The notes beneath the pieces were generated by a model. That model did no database searches, was not told the DNA's origin, and was given only the letters and a program-made list of their open reading frames with translations. Made by a program: the position numbers and the translations under genes. This document shows positions 49,579-58,702 of a stretch of 64,000 nucleotides of DNA, piece by piece. The first letter of the stretch is position 1. Every line of letters starts with the position of its first letter. The stretch comes from Rikenellaceae bacterium (GTDB lineage Bacteria; Bacteroidota; Bacteroidia; Bacteroidales; Rikenellaceae), in NCBI GenBank assembly GCA_015060075.1, contig SUZE01000009.1, positions 1-64,000 of the forward strand, read 5' to 3'.

Positions 49579-51807
49579 ATGGATATTCACAAGGAGTTTA
49601 AAAGTGGTCTGTGGCAGAGCAAGATAGATGTTTCTGACTTCGTGCAGACCAACATTACGCCATACTATGGCGATGCTTCGTTCTTGGTAGGACCATCGGA
49701 GCGCACACAGAAAGTTTGGAATAAGTGCCTTGAAGCACTCGAAGAGGAGCGCGCACGTGGAGGCGTTCGCTCGCTCGATAATAAGACCGTTTCTACAATC
49801 ACATCGCATAAGGCAGGTTACATCGACCGCGAGAACGAGCTTATCGTAGGTTTGCAGACAGACGAGTTGCTCAAACGAGCAATCAAGCCGTTCGGAGGTA
49901 TCAATGTCGTTTCTCGTGCTTGCAAAGAGCAGGGTGTTGATGTTGATGAGAAGGTAAAGGAGATTTTTACTCACTATCGCAAGACTCACAATGACGGTGT
50001 CTTCGATGTTTATCCTGAGGAGATTCGTACATTCCGTTCGTTGGGCTTCCTCACAGGTCTGCCTGACAACTATGCGCGTGGTCGTATCATCGGTGACTAC
50101 CGCCGTTTGGCACTCTACGGCATCAACCGCCTTATCGAGGCAAAGCAGGAGGATTTGAAGTCGCTTCTTTCGCCTATGACCGATGCAACAATCCGCCTTC
50201 GTGAGGAGGTTGCCGACCAGATTAAGGCGTTGAAGGATATGCTCGTTATGGGCGAGTACTACGGCTTGGATTTGAGCCGCCCTGCAACTTCGGCACACGA
50301 GGCTGTGCAGTGGGTGTATATGGCTTACCTCGCATCTGTTAAGGAGCAGGACGGAGCAGCAATGTCGCTCGGAAATGTTTCGTCATTCCTCGATATCTAT
50401 ATTCAGTACGACCTCGACAAGGGCAATATCACCGAGGAGTTCGCACAGGAGTTGATTGACCAATTCGTTATCAAGTTGCGTATGGTGCGTCATCTCCGTA
50501 TGCAGTCGTACAACGATATCTTCGCAGGTGACCCGACTTGGATTACCGAGGCTATCGGTGGTCGTTTCAACGATGGTCGTACCAAGGTTACCAAGACCTC
50601 GTTCCGTTTCTTGCAGACGCTCTACAACCTCGGCCCATCGCCGGAGCCAAATATGACTGTGCTTTGGAGTCCGGAGTTGCCTGAGGGCTTCAAGGAGTTC
50701 TGCGCAAAGGTTTCGATTGACACATCGTCTATCCAGTACGAGAATGACGACTTGATGCGAGAGGTGCGTTTCAGCGATGACTACGGTATCGCTTGCTGCG
50801 TATCGTATCAGGCTATCGGTAAGCAGATTCAGTTCTTCGGTGCGCGTTGCAACCTTGCAAAGGCGTTGTTGCTCGCTATCAACGGAGGTCGTTGCGAGAA
50901 TACAGGTACACAGATTGTAAAGGGTATTCCTACCTTGATGGGCGACTTGCTCAACTACGAGGAGGTACTCTCGAACTATAAGAAGGTGTTGTCGGAGGTG
51001 GCTCGTGTCTACAATGATGCGATGAACATTATCCACTACATGCATGACAAGTACTACTACGAGAAGGCGCAGATGGCACTCATCGACACCAACCCTCGTA
51101 TCAACCTTGCGTATGGTGTTGCAGGTTTGTCGATTGTGCTCGATTCACTCTCGGCTATCAAGTATGGTAAGGTAACCGTTAAGCGTAACGAGATGGGATT
51201 GACCGAGTCGTTCGAGATTGAGAAGGATTTCCCAATGTTTGGTAACAACGATGACCGCGTGGACCACCTCGGAGTAGACTTGGTATATTTCTTCAATGAG
51301 GAGTTGAAGAAGCACCCAATCTATAAGGGGGCAAAGCCAACCTTGTCACTCTTGACCATCACCTCGAATGTGATGTACGGTAAGAAGACCGGTGCAACGC
51401 CTGATGGTCGTGCCAAGGGCGTAGCATTTGCTCCGGGTGCAAACCCAATGCACGGACGCGATAAGTGTGGTGCTGTGGCATCGCTCTCTTCGGTTGCAAA
51501 GTTGCGCTATCGTGATTCGCAGGACGGTATCTCTAATACCTTCTCAATTGTTCCGAAGTCGCTTGGTGTTGATGATGCAACCCGTGTTGAGAACCTCGTA
51601 ACAATGATGGACGGCTACTTCACTAAGGGTGCGCACCACCTCAATGTGAATGTTCTTAATCGTGAGATGCTTATGGACGCTATGGAGCACCCTGAGAAGT
51701 ATCCACAACTCACTATTCGTGTTTCGGGTTATGCGGTGAACTTCACGAAGTTGAGCCGTGAGCATCAGCTTGAAGTTATTTCGAGAAGTTTCCACGAAAG
51801 AATGTAG
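49579..51807 (+). CDS. pflB: Formate acetyltransferase (pyruvate formate-lyase)
   Basis: Active-site [13 protein letters not shown] and glycyl-radical RVSGYAVNF; start [10 protein letters not shown]; upstream TATCTTTG 49535-49542. Confidence 0.97.
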   Translation: MDIHKEFKSGLWQSKIDVSDFVQTNITPYYGDASFLVGPSERTQKVWNKCLEALEEERARGGVRSLDNKTVSTITSHKAGYIDRENELIVGLQTDELLKRAIKPFGGINVVSRACKEQGVDVDEKVKEIFTHYRKTHNDGVFDVYPEEIRTFRSLGFLTGLPDNYARGRIIGDYRRLALYGINRLIEAKQEDLKSLLSPMTDATIRLREEVADQIKALKDMLVMGEYYGLDLSRPATSAHEAVQWVYMAYLASVKEQDGAAMSLGNVSSFLDIYIQYDLDKGNITEEFAQELIDQFVIKLRMVRHLRMQSYNDIFAGDPTWITEAIGGRFNDGRTKVTKTSFRFLQTLYNLGPSPEPNMTVLWSPELPEGFKEFCAKVSIDTSSIQYENDDLMREVRFSDDYGIACCVSYQAIGKQIQFFGARCNLAKALLLAINGGRCENTGTQIVKGIPTLMGDLLNYEEVLSNYKKVLSEVARVYNDAMNIIHYMHDKYYYEKAQMALIDTNPRINLAYGVAGLSIVLDSLSAIKYGKVTVKRNEMGLTESFEIEKDFPMFGNNDDRVDHLGVDLVYFFNEELKKHPIYKGAKPTLSLLTITSNVMYGKKTGATPDGRAKGVAFAPGANPMHGRDKCGAVASLSSVAKLRYRDSQDGISNTFSIVPKSLGVDDATRVENLVTMMDGYFTKGAHHLNVNVLNREMLMDAMEHPEKYPQLTIRVSGYAVNFTKLSREHQLEVISRSFHERM

Positions 51808-51828
51808 TCTTTATAAAATAGGGATAAT

Positions 51829-51897
51829 AGGGGTACTGGGGGTACTAAGGGCACTGGGGAAAATCTCCCTAGAACCCCTAGTACCCCCAGAGTTCCT
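51829..51897. repeat. Imperfect 32-bp-arm palindrome between pflB and pflA
   Basis: AGGGGTACTGGGGGTACTAAGGGCACTGGGGA / TCCCTAGAACCCCTAGTACCCCCAGAGTTCCT with 5-nt loop; perfect core GGGGGTACTA/TAGTACCCCC. Confidence 0.85.
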
Positions 51898-51928
51898 AGA
51901 ACTCCCAGGAAAAGTAAAAAGGAAAACT

Positions 51929-52660
51929 ATGAAACTAAATGTTCATTCATACGAGTCGCTTGGTACTTTCGATGGTCCGGGTTTGCGCCTTGTGGTATTC
52001 TTGCAGGGTTGTAACTTCCGCTGTTTGTATTGTGCCAATCCCGACACCATAGACCTCAAAGGCGAGTCGAAAGCAACCGACTTGGAGCATATTGTCGAGC
52101 AGGCGGTAAGCCAAAAGCCTTTCTTCGGCAAGCGTGGTGGTATCACTTTCAGCGGTGGAGAGCCTACCGTGCAGGCGAAGGCTTTGATTCCGCTTTGCAA
52201 GCGATTGAAGGAGGAGGGTATTCACATCTGTATCGATACAAATGGCTCGATTTGGAACGAATGGGTTGAGGAGTTATTCTCGATTGTCGATTTGGTATTG
52301 CTCGATGTGAAGGAGCATAACCCATCGCAGCACCTTCTTCTTACAGAGCGTAGCAATGAGCAGACTTTGCGCACAGCGGAGTGGTTGGAGCGCAATGGCA
52401 AGCCATTTTGGTTGCGTTATGTGCTTGTTCCGGGTTACAGCGACAGGGAGGAGGATATTCGTGCTTTGGGCGAACATTTCGGCAACTACACGATGTTGGA
52501 GAGGGTAGAGATTTTGCCATATCACACCCTTGGCGTTCACAAATACGAGGCTATGGGGCAGGAGTATAAGCTCAAAGGCGTTAAGGAGAATACGCCCGAA
52601 CAACTCGACGAGGCTCGAAAACTCTTCGAACAATATTTTAAGACGGTATTCGTAAACTAA
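51929..52660 (+). CDS. pflA: Pyruvate formate-lyase activating enzyme
   Basis: Radical SAM GCNFRCLYCANPDT; GGITFSGGEPTVQ; start MKLNVHSYES. Confidence 0.95.
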   Translation: MKLNVHSYESLGTFDGPGLRLVVFLQGCNFRCLYCANPDTIDLKGESKATDLEHIVEQAVSQKPFFGKRGGITFSGGEPTVQAKALIPLCKRLKEEGIHICIDTNGSIWNEWVEELFSIVDLVLLDVKEHNPSQHLLLTERSNEQTLRTAEWLERNGKPFWLRYVLVPGYSDREEDIRALGEHFGNYTMLERVEILPYHTLGVHKYEAMGQEYKLKGVKENTPEQLDEARKLFEQYFKTVFVN

Positions 52661-52793
52661 AAAGAAGCTGTCTAACAAGGTGATTTCTGCGTTATGCTTG
52701 CCCTCAAAATGCTCATTTACGCCGAGTAAACTCCGCTTTTTCGGGCTTCGCAAGCCTTGAAATCCCTCTTGTTATACAACTTCTGACAAAATT

Positions 52794-52824
52794 GGGAGTG
52801 TCTAAAAACTTGTTAGACACTCCC
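52794..52824. terminator. Hairpin terminator
   Basis: GGGAGTGTCTAA...TTAGACACTCCC then TTTTT. Confidence 0.8.
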
Positions 52825-52845
52825 TTTTTAGTCGTAAAATTACGC

Positions 52846-53370
52846 TTACTCTGCCGATGACGCAAGCGGCGAAGCCTGAGTGTAAACTCGTGTTGCCAAC
52901 TCCTTGTCGAGTTGATACATTCCGTACTTGTCGTTCTCGACTGACTCCGAGGCGAAAATCATCTCTCGTGCCGACTCCTCCTCCTCAATTTGCTCGTCAA
53001 TAAACCAAACCAACATATTCGATGATGCGAAGTCACGGTCTTCGTGAGCAATGGCTGCGAGGTTGTTGATAAGGCTCGTTACAACCTTTTCGTGCTTCAA
53101 TGTGTGGCGAAACATATCCTGTACCGACTCCCACTCGGTCTGCACCTCGGCAATAGGCTTCAACTCAACCTTTGCATCTCGTGAATTGAGGTAGTTTGCC
53201 AAGATTCGTGCGTGGTCCTGCTCTTCGAGCCACTGAACATAAAACCAATTTGCTACTCCCTTGTAGCCCTTTGCCTCGGCGTCCATAGACATCGAAAGGT
53301 AGAGGTAAGCCGACCATAACTCGGCATTAATCTGCTCGTTAATTGCTGCGTGTAGTCTCTCGCTTAACAT
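52846..53370 (-). CDS. ftnA: Ferritin
   Basis: LHAAINEQINAELWSAYLYLSMSMDAEAKGYKGVANWFYVQWLEEQDHA; start MLSERLHAA. Confidence 0.94.
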   Translation of the reverse strand: MLSERLHAAINEQINAELWSAYLYLSMSMDAEAKGYKGVANWFYVQWLEEQDHARILANYLNSRDAKVELKPIAEVQTEWESVQDMFRHTLKHEKVVTSLINNLAAIAHEDRDFASSNMLVWFIDEQIEEEESAREMIFASESVENDKYGMYQLDKELATRVYTQASPLASSAE

Positions 53371-53502
53371 AATCGTATAGTTTTTAAGGTTATTATTTCT
53401 GTTTTCTACCGCAAATATAATACAACTCTTTGAATTTATCAAATTGATAATTTTTATAGCGGCATAAACAAAATTGATGTGGATAGAATATTGGTCATAA
53501 AT

Positions 53503-53535
53503 AAGCATGGGTATCATTTTCGATACCCATGCTTA
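53503..53535. terminator. Hairpin terminator
   Basis: AAGCATGGGTATC-attttc-GATACCCATGCTT. Confidence 0.75.
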
Positions 53536-53554
53536 CTATATGTAAAAATAGCAT

Positions 53555-53947
53555 TTAGTTTAGTCGGAAATTTGAGCCGCTGCGAGCCTCCATATCGGCT
53601 TTTGCGACCATTTCGCTCTGGATTTGCACCATGCGCAACATATCGCTGATATCATTTAAGCCACGCAGTGATGTTCCTATCGGCATACGGCATTGCAACT
53701 CCAACTCCGAGAGCCTTTCGCGCAACTCCTCCAACCCTTCGGGCAGAGCAATATAGACGCAATCGACCTCGGTATATTCGGCAAAAAAGAGTGCCATAAG
53801 AGTCGCCTTCGATGCAGAAGGGATATGTCGCACCTCGATATTCTCACGTGTAACACCATACATAGCAAGACCTTGCAGAGCATCAAACTCACTCTTTGCC
53901 CCCTCCAAAGTTACAACACCAACCTTTATATCTGAGATGTTAATCAT
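53555..53947 (-). CDS. Degenerate lumazine-synthase-like protein
   Basis: 130 aa; IKVGVVTLEG...GVTRENIEVRHIPSASKATLMALFFAEYTEVDCVYIA resembles the RibH N-terminal half; sits beside the TPR gene. Confidence 0.45.
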   Translation of the reverse strand: MINISDIKVGVVTLEGAKSEFDALQGLAMYGVTRENIEVRHIPSASKATLMALFFAEYTEVDCVYIALPEGLEELRERLSELELQCRMPIGTSLRGLNDISDMLRMVQIQSEMVAKADMEARSGSNFRLN

Positions 53948-54008
53948 AATTCTACTATTAAGGGCAGCCGTTGTGGACTGCCCTATATAACTGTTTTGTT
54001 AATGCCTA

Positions 54009-54686
54009 TTAGTAGAGCAACTTCTCAGCATCGCGCGACTCCGAAGAGTTTGGATACTTCTCGGTAATAGCTTTGTAGCAAGCCTTCGCCTCCTCAACCT
54101 TACCTGCGGCAGCGAGAGCCAAGCCCTGCTTGTAGAGGTAGAGTGGTGCAGTGTAGTTGTTATCCGAAGCCTTAACAGCCTTTGCGAAGAACTTTGCAGC
54201 CTTCTCGTAGTCGCCCTGCTCAACCGCTACATCGCCCTGCAAACCGAGATTTTGTGCATTTACAACCTCTGCTGCAAGACCACGAACCTTCTTGTACTTT
54301 GCGAGGTACTCGGCAGCCTTCTCCAAGTCGCCAAGGTGGAGGTAGCAAATACCTGCATAGTGCTTTGCAAGATTACCTGCTTTGGTCGAGCCATACTGCT
54401 CTGCAACTGCGAGAAATCCTGCGCCAGCCTCGTCACCATTGAGAGCGAGGTCATAGTTTGGAGCCTCACCCGAAAAGTGCTCCTGTGCAGCAACAATAAG
54501 TTCTGCGGCAGCAGCCTCGTTCTTGTCCATTACCAAATACTTGTAGGCGTAACCACCTGCAACGAGGAGCAAAAGTACAACGAGGGCAATAACAACCTTC
54601 TTGCCGTTCTCCTCAAAAAACTTTTCAGTCTTGCTGACTGCCTCTGCAACAACAACCTCTTCCTGATTTACATTCTTCTTTGTCAT
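54009..54686 (-). CDS. Tetratricopeptide repeat membrane protein
   Basis: N-terminal TM (VVIALVVLLLLVAGGYAYKYLV) and TPR units (AGICYLHLGDLEKAAEYLAKYK). Confidence 0.85.
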   Translation of the reverse strand: MTKKNVNQEEVVVAEAVSKTEKFFEENGKKVVIALVVLLLLVAGGYAYKYLVMDKNEAAAAELIVAAQEHFSGEAPNYDLALNGDEAGAGFLAVAEQYGSTKAGNLAKHYAGICYLHLGDLEKAAEYLAKYKKVRGLAAEVVNAQNLGLQGDVAVEQGDYEKAAKFFAKAVKASDNNYTAPLYLYKQGLALAAAGKVEEAKACYKAITEKYPNSSESRDAEKLLY

Positions 54687-54868
54687 AATCGTATTTTTTT
54701 AGTCTATAATTCGTTATTTTTGGGCATTATGCCCATTCCAATTGACAAAATTACACTTTTTTACGCAATAAACCACTATTTTTTATATTTTTTTTTCACC
54801 ACACCCATTTTTATCGAGATTATGTTGTTAAATTTTTATGCACAAAGGAAAGAATTACATTTTTTTAT

Positions 54869-54876
54869 TATATTTG
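54869..54876 (+). promoter_or_regulatory. -7 box TATATTTG
   Basis: Matches TAnnTTTG upstream of the 54947 lipoprotein. Confidence 0.45.
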
Positions 54877-54946
54877 CAATTATTATATTGTATATTATAT
54901 TACCATAGAAGTTGCAATAGTTTAACAATTAAAAATAATTAAAACG

Positions 54947-55438
54947 ATGAAAAAGATTTTTACACTTCTCGTAGTTGCCGCAATGTTTACCGGCTGTGCT
55001 ACAACATCGCCATCTATGGCAAAACTTGTCAATACTGCAACCCACACCAAGGTAAATGCTGTTCAGCCGACAGTAGCCGTATTTGCGGATTTGCAGGTTT
55101 CGCCAAACAAAATCTCTTACTTCTTCCTGCCAAGCCAGACCGTGCAGAACGGAGGCTTCGACAATGTTGTCAATACCGCTGTTCGTGAGGCACTTATCGC
55201 AAATGGCAATGCAGATGTTTTGGTTGGCTTGGAGCAGCAGGTTAAGTATGACGGAAATGGTGTTGTAGAGTCGATTACTGTCAGCGGTTACCCTGCAAAA
55301 TATGTAAACTTCCGCAGTCCGGGCGATGAGTATTTGCGTGAATTGGCAAAGGAGATGCCGAATGAGGGCAAAAAGCAGAATACGCAAGGCGCGCAAGGAA
55401 TGGGTGGATTGTTCGGTGGTCTTAAACTCGGAAAATAG
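54947..55438 (+). CDS. Lipoprotein of unknown function
   Basis: Signal and lipobox VVAAMFTGCATTS; 163 aa. Confidence 0.75.
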   Translation: MKKIFTLLVVAAMFTGCATTSPSMAKLVNTATHTKVNAVQPTVAVFADLQVSPNKISYFFLPSQTVQNGGFDNVVNTAVREALIANGNADVLVGLEQQVKYDGNGVVESITVSGYPAKYVNFRSPGDEYLRELAKEMPNEGKKQNTQGAQGMGGLFGGLKLGK

Positions 55439-55454
55439 AACATATATTAAGTAG

Positions 55455-56954
55455 ATGAAAAGATTTCTCTTCTTTACGCTGTGTTGCATTCTATCTCTAT
55501 CCGTTGCAGCACAAGCCACACGCCCCGTACGAGGTGTTGTGTTCGACAATAACGGTATCCCAATGTCGGGAGCTACTCTTACAGCAGTAGGCTCCACCGA
55601 CAGCAAGTTGTCGGGGACAGACGGAACATTCGAGATGTTGGTTTCTCCCTACACCAAGTTTATCGAGGCGAGCAAGGAGGGCTTTATCTCGGCACAAGCC
55701 GAGGTTGATGGCTCGTACCTTGTATTCAAACTCCAAGTAGATAAGAAGTATGCCGAGAACAAGGCAAAGGCTGAGGAGGAGGCTCGACTTGCAGCACAAA
55801 AGGCCGAAGAGGCGGAGCAGGCTCGTATAGCTGCCGAGAAAGCGGCTGCTGAAAAGGCAGAGCAGGAACGATTGGCTGCCGAGGAGAGAAAACGCATCGA
55901 GGAGGAGAAGCGCATTGCTGCCGAAAAAGCAGCCGCAGAAAAGGCAGAGCGTGAGCGATTGGTTGCCGAGGAGAAGAAGCGTATCGAGGAGGAGAAACGC
56001 ATCGCTGCCGAAAAAGCAGCCGCAGAAAAGGCAGAGCGTGAACGATTGGCTGCCGAGGAGAAGAAGCGTATCGAGGAGGAGAAGCGTATTGCAGCCGAGA
56101 AAGCAGCAGCCGAGAAGGCAGAGCGTGAGCGATTAGCTGCCGAGGAGAAGGCTCGCATCGAAGCGGAGAAAAAACGCATTGCCGAGGAGAAGGCTCGCCT
56201 TGCCGAGGAGAAACGATTGGCTCTCGAAAAGGCAAAAGCCGAAGTAAAGGCGATAAAGAGTGGTGAAGGTGATGCGACAAGGCAGGCGCAGTTGGAGCAG
56301 GAGCATCAAAAAGCGTTAGCGCAACAAGCACTCTTGCAAGAGAAGGCTAAAAAAGCCGAGGCTAAGAAGGCGCGCATTGAGGAGTGGAAGCAGGCATCAT
56401 TGAAGGGCTATCGCTCGATGGTAGAGTTCGCATTTATGATGGATTTCGACTTGATGCCATCGTATAATCTCCACTATATCGGTGGCTATCAAATCAACAA
56501 CTATCTCTATGTCGGAGCAGGAGCAGGCGTTTGTCTGCACGAATCAGCATTTGGCGACAACTCGGTTGCCGAGTGGTCGAAAGAACCACAAGATAGACCT
56601 CTTCCTTTGCAAACTGTAAATGTTCCGGTATTTGCCTATTTCCGCGCAAACTTCATAAATCGCCGTTGCACTCCATACTTTGCTGTGGCTGCGGGGTACA
56701 GATTTTCGACCAAGCACTATTTCAATATGCCTTGGGATAATCAAAGTGAGTATTACAGCACCAGCGGATTGCTGATAAATCCGCAACTCGGTGTCAATCT
56801 CCGTATGACCAAAAGGGCTGATGTCTATCTTGCCGCAGGATTCAATATGCAGCAGATGCCTGTGTTTAATGCAAGCGAATCGACAATGTTCGATGCTAAA
56901 TTCGGCAAGAAGTTCTGTTATGGATTTGATTTGCGACTTGGTTTCACCTTCTAA
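55455..56954 (+). CDS. Carboxypeptidase-regulatory-like N-terminus, TolA-like coiled coil, C-terminal beta-barrel-like domain
   Basis: RPVRGVVFDNNGIPMSGATLTAVGSTDSKLSGTDGTFEM; Glu/Lys/Ala coiled coil; C-terminal YGFDLRLGFTF. Confidence 0.8.
   Translation: MKRFLFFTLCCILSLSVAAQATRPVRGVVFDNNGIPMSGATLTAVGSTDSKLSGTDGTFEMLVSPYTKFIEASKEGFISAQAEVDGSYLVFKLQVDKKYAENKAKAEEEARLAAQKAEEAEQARIAAEKAAAEKAEQERLAAEERKRIEEEKRIAAEKAAAEKAERERLVAEEKKRIEEEKRIAAEKAAAEKAERERLAAEEKKRIEEEKRIAAEKAAAEKAERERLAAEEKARIEAEKKRIAEEKARLAEEKRLALEKAKAEVKAIKSGEGDATRQAQLEQEHQKALAQQALLQEKAKKAEAKKARIEEWKQASLKGYRSMVEFAFMMDFDLMPSYNLHYIGGYQINNYLYVGAGAGVCLHESAFGDNSVAEWSKEPQDRPLPLQTVNVPVFAYFRANFINRRCTPYFAVAAGYRFSTKHYFNMPWDNQSEYYSTSGLLINPQLGVNLRMTKRADVYLAAGFNMQQMPVFNASESTMFDAKFGKKFCYGFDLRLGFTF
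55827..56174 (+). repeat. In-frame 87-bp (29-aa) tandem repeat, ~4 copies
   Basis: IAAEKAAAEKAE(R/Q)ERL(A/V)AEE(K/R)KRIEEEKR repeated. Confidence 0.9.
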
Positions 56955-56960
56955 TATCAG

Positions 56961-58691
56961 ATGAGTATGAAAAGATTATATACCTATATATTCATAACTG
57001 TTGCGGTAACACTCGCTTGCTTGTCGTGCGTGAAAGAGCCATTGTCACCTAATACCAATGGTGAGGCTATAACCGAACTACTCGAAGTTCCTGAGGAGGA
57101 TGTTGTGTTTGATAGCAATCAAGGTGTTCAGAGTGTTACTATATTGACCAGATATTATTACTCCGCATCTGCGAAGGTTGATTGGATAACATGTTCAAAG
57201 TTGGATAATAAGACCTTGCAACTTGAAGTCGAGGAGAATAAAACGATTGAGGAGCGAACAGGAGAGGTCGAAATAACTATCCGTGACGAACATTTTGATG
57301 TAGAGTATAGCAAATCATTCAATGTTAGGCAGACTCGTGGAAAGGCGACCGTTGATGCATATCTCATCGATAATGCGTGGCAATTTACAGAGTATTGGGT
57401 TGAGTGCTTTGAGGAGGACTTGACGATGTATGTCAAGTCGAATGCCGAATATTCTGTTTCGAGCGATTGTGATTGGATTACTTGGAGTAAGTCCACAAAT
57501 CTATCAAACGAGGAGAGAGATGCTTGGTCACTGACTATTGCGCAGAATAATGCGGTAAAAGGGGATAACAGAGTTGGACATATCTATGTAACGGCAGAAG
57601 ATGCGACATCGACAATTACCATAAACCAATCGCCATTTTTGCCAAGCATTGTTCTTCCTACCTCATCCAAAGAGTTCAATCTTTCGCCTGCTGCAACTAC
57701 TTCCAAGATTGTGTTCTTTACAAATTCATCGTGGAAGGCGAGTTGCGATGCCGACTGGATTACATTGTTGAACAATGAGGAGATTTTTGACAATAAAGCA
57801 TATAATACGAATTACGAACTCTCATTTTCGGTATCGGCAAATGAGGGTGCATCTATGCGTAGCGCCATAATAACTATTGAGAGTGCAGATAGCAGTTACG
57901 GGGAGAAGCAGACAGTTATCGTAAATCAAGACGGTGCATTCATGGTGTCCGATGTTAGATTGCAGTATATGGAGGGTAGCCATACTATTGATTTCAATGT
58001 GTCGGTCGATTGGGTGATAACTTGTGATGCTACTTGGCTCACTTTGCCAACAAGTGGTACATCAAGCGATAACACCATAGCCCTATCTGTCGAGGAGAAC
58101 AACTCGAATCAGATTCGCAAAGCGGTTGTACACATATCGGCAGCTAATGACAGCACCATGCATACATCTTTTACGGTTACGCAAGACCATATAAATACGA
58201 TATATTACCATTCGAATACAAATTGTTCATTCTATATAAATCAGCTGACATTTGGAGGGGCAGAAATCGTAGAACATATTTTTGATGCAAATAGTGGTAT
58301 TGGCAGAGTGGTATTTGACGGAGAGGTAATCTCGGTAGAGCGAAACGAGGAGATGGCTGCTTATCCAAGTTGGGGAGGCACAATTAGAGTCACTTTGCCT
58401 CCGACTATCAAAACTATCGGGCTTCATACATTCTACAACTGTCCTGTCCTTACTCGCATAGACCTACCGAATAGTGTTACCTCGATATCCGAAAAGGCTA
58501 TATCTGATTGTAGTTCATTAAGAAGAGTATATTGCGAGGCGACTACTCCTCCGGCAGGAGTAAGCAGAATGTTTCTTTTTAACAATGATAACTGCAAAAT
58601 CTATGTTCCGAATGAATCGGTCGAGGCATACAAGAAAGCAGAAGGCTGGAAGGATTATGCTTCGCAAATATATGGCTATACCTTCAATTAA
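56961..58691 (+). CDS. BACON-domain lipoprotein with BspA-type leucine-rich repeat C-terminus
   Basis: Lipobox TLACLSCVKE; repeated Trp-rich (C/S)DW(I/L)T BACON signatures; IGLHTFYNCPVLTRIDLPNSVTSISEKAISDCSSLRRVY. Confidence 0.85.
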   Translation: MSMKRLYTYIFITVAVTLACLSCVKEPLSPNTNGEAITELLEVPEEDVVFDSNQGVQSVTILTRYYYSASAKVDWITCSKLDNKTLQLEVEENKTIEERTGEVEITIRDEHFDVEYSKSFNVRQTRGKATVDAYLIDNAWQFTEYWVECFEEDLTMYVKSNAEYSVSSDCDWITWSKSTNLSNEERDAWSLTIAQNNAVKGDNRVGHIYVTAEDATSTITINQSPFLPSIVLPTSSKEFNLSPAATTSKIVFFTNSSWKASCDADWITLLNNEEIFDNKAYNTNYELSFSVSANEGASMRSAIITIESADSSYGEKQTVIVNQDGAFMVSDVRLQYMEGSHTIDFNVSVDWVITCDATWLTLPTSGTSSDNTIALSVEENNSNQIRKAVVHISAANDSTMHTSFTVTQDHINTIYYHSNTNCSFYINQLTFGGAEIVEHIFDANSGIGRVVFDGEVISVERNEEMAAYPSWGGTIRVTLPPTIKTIGLHTFYNCPVLTRIDLPNSVTSISEKAISDCSSLRRVYCEATTPPAGVSRMFLFNNDNCKIYVPNESVEAYKKAEGWKDYASQIYGYTFN

Positions 58692-58702
58692 GAAAATACG
58701 AT

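Noticed and set aside
55827-56174. Tandem repeat considered as a CRISPR or mobile array
   Set aside because: In-frame 87-bp coding repeat encoding coiled coil.
55649-56331. Minus-strand ORFs (176 and 201 aa) opposite the coiled-coil protein
   Set aside because: Antisense readings of the 87-bp coding repeat with low-complexity composition and no plausible start context.
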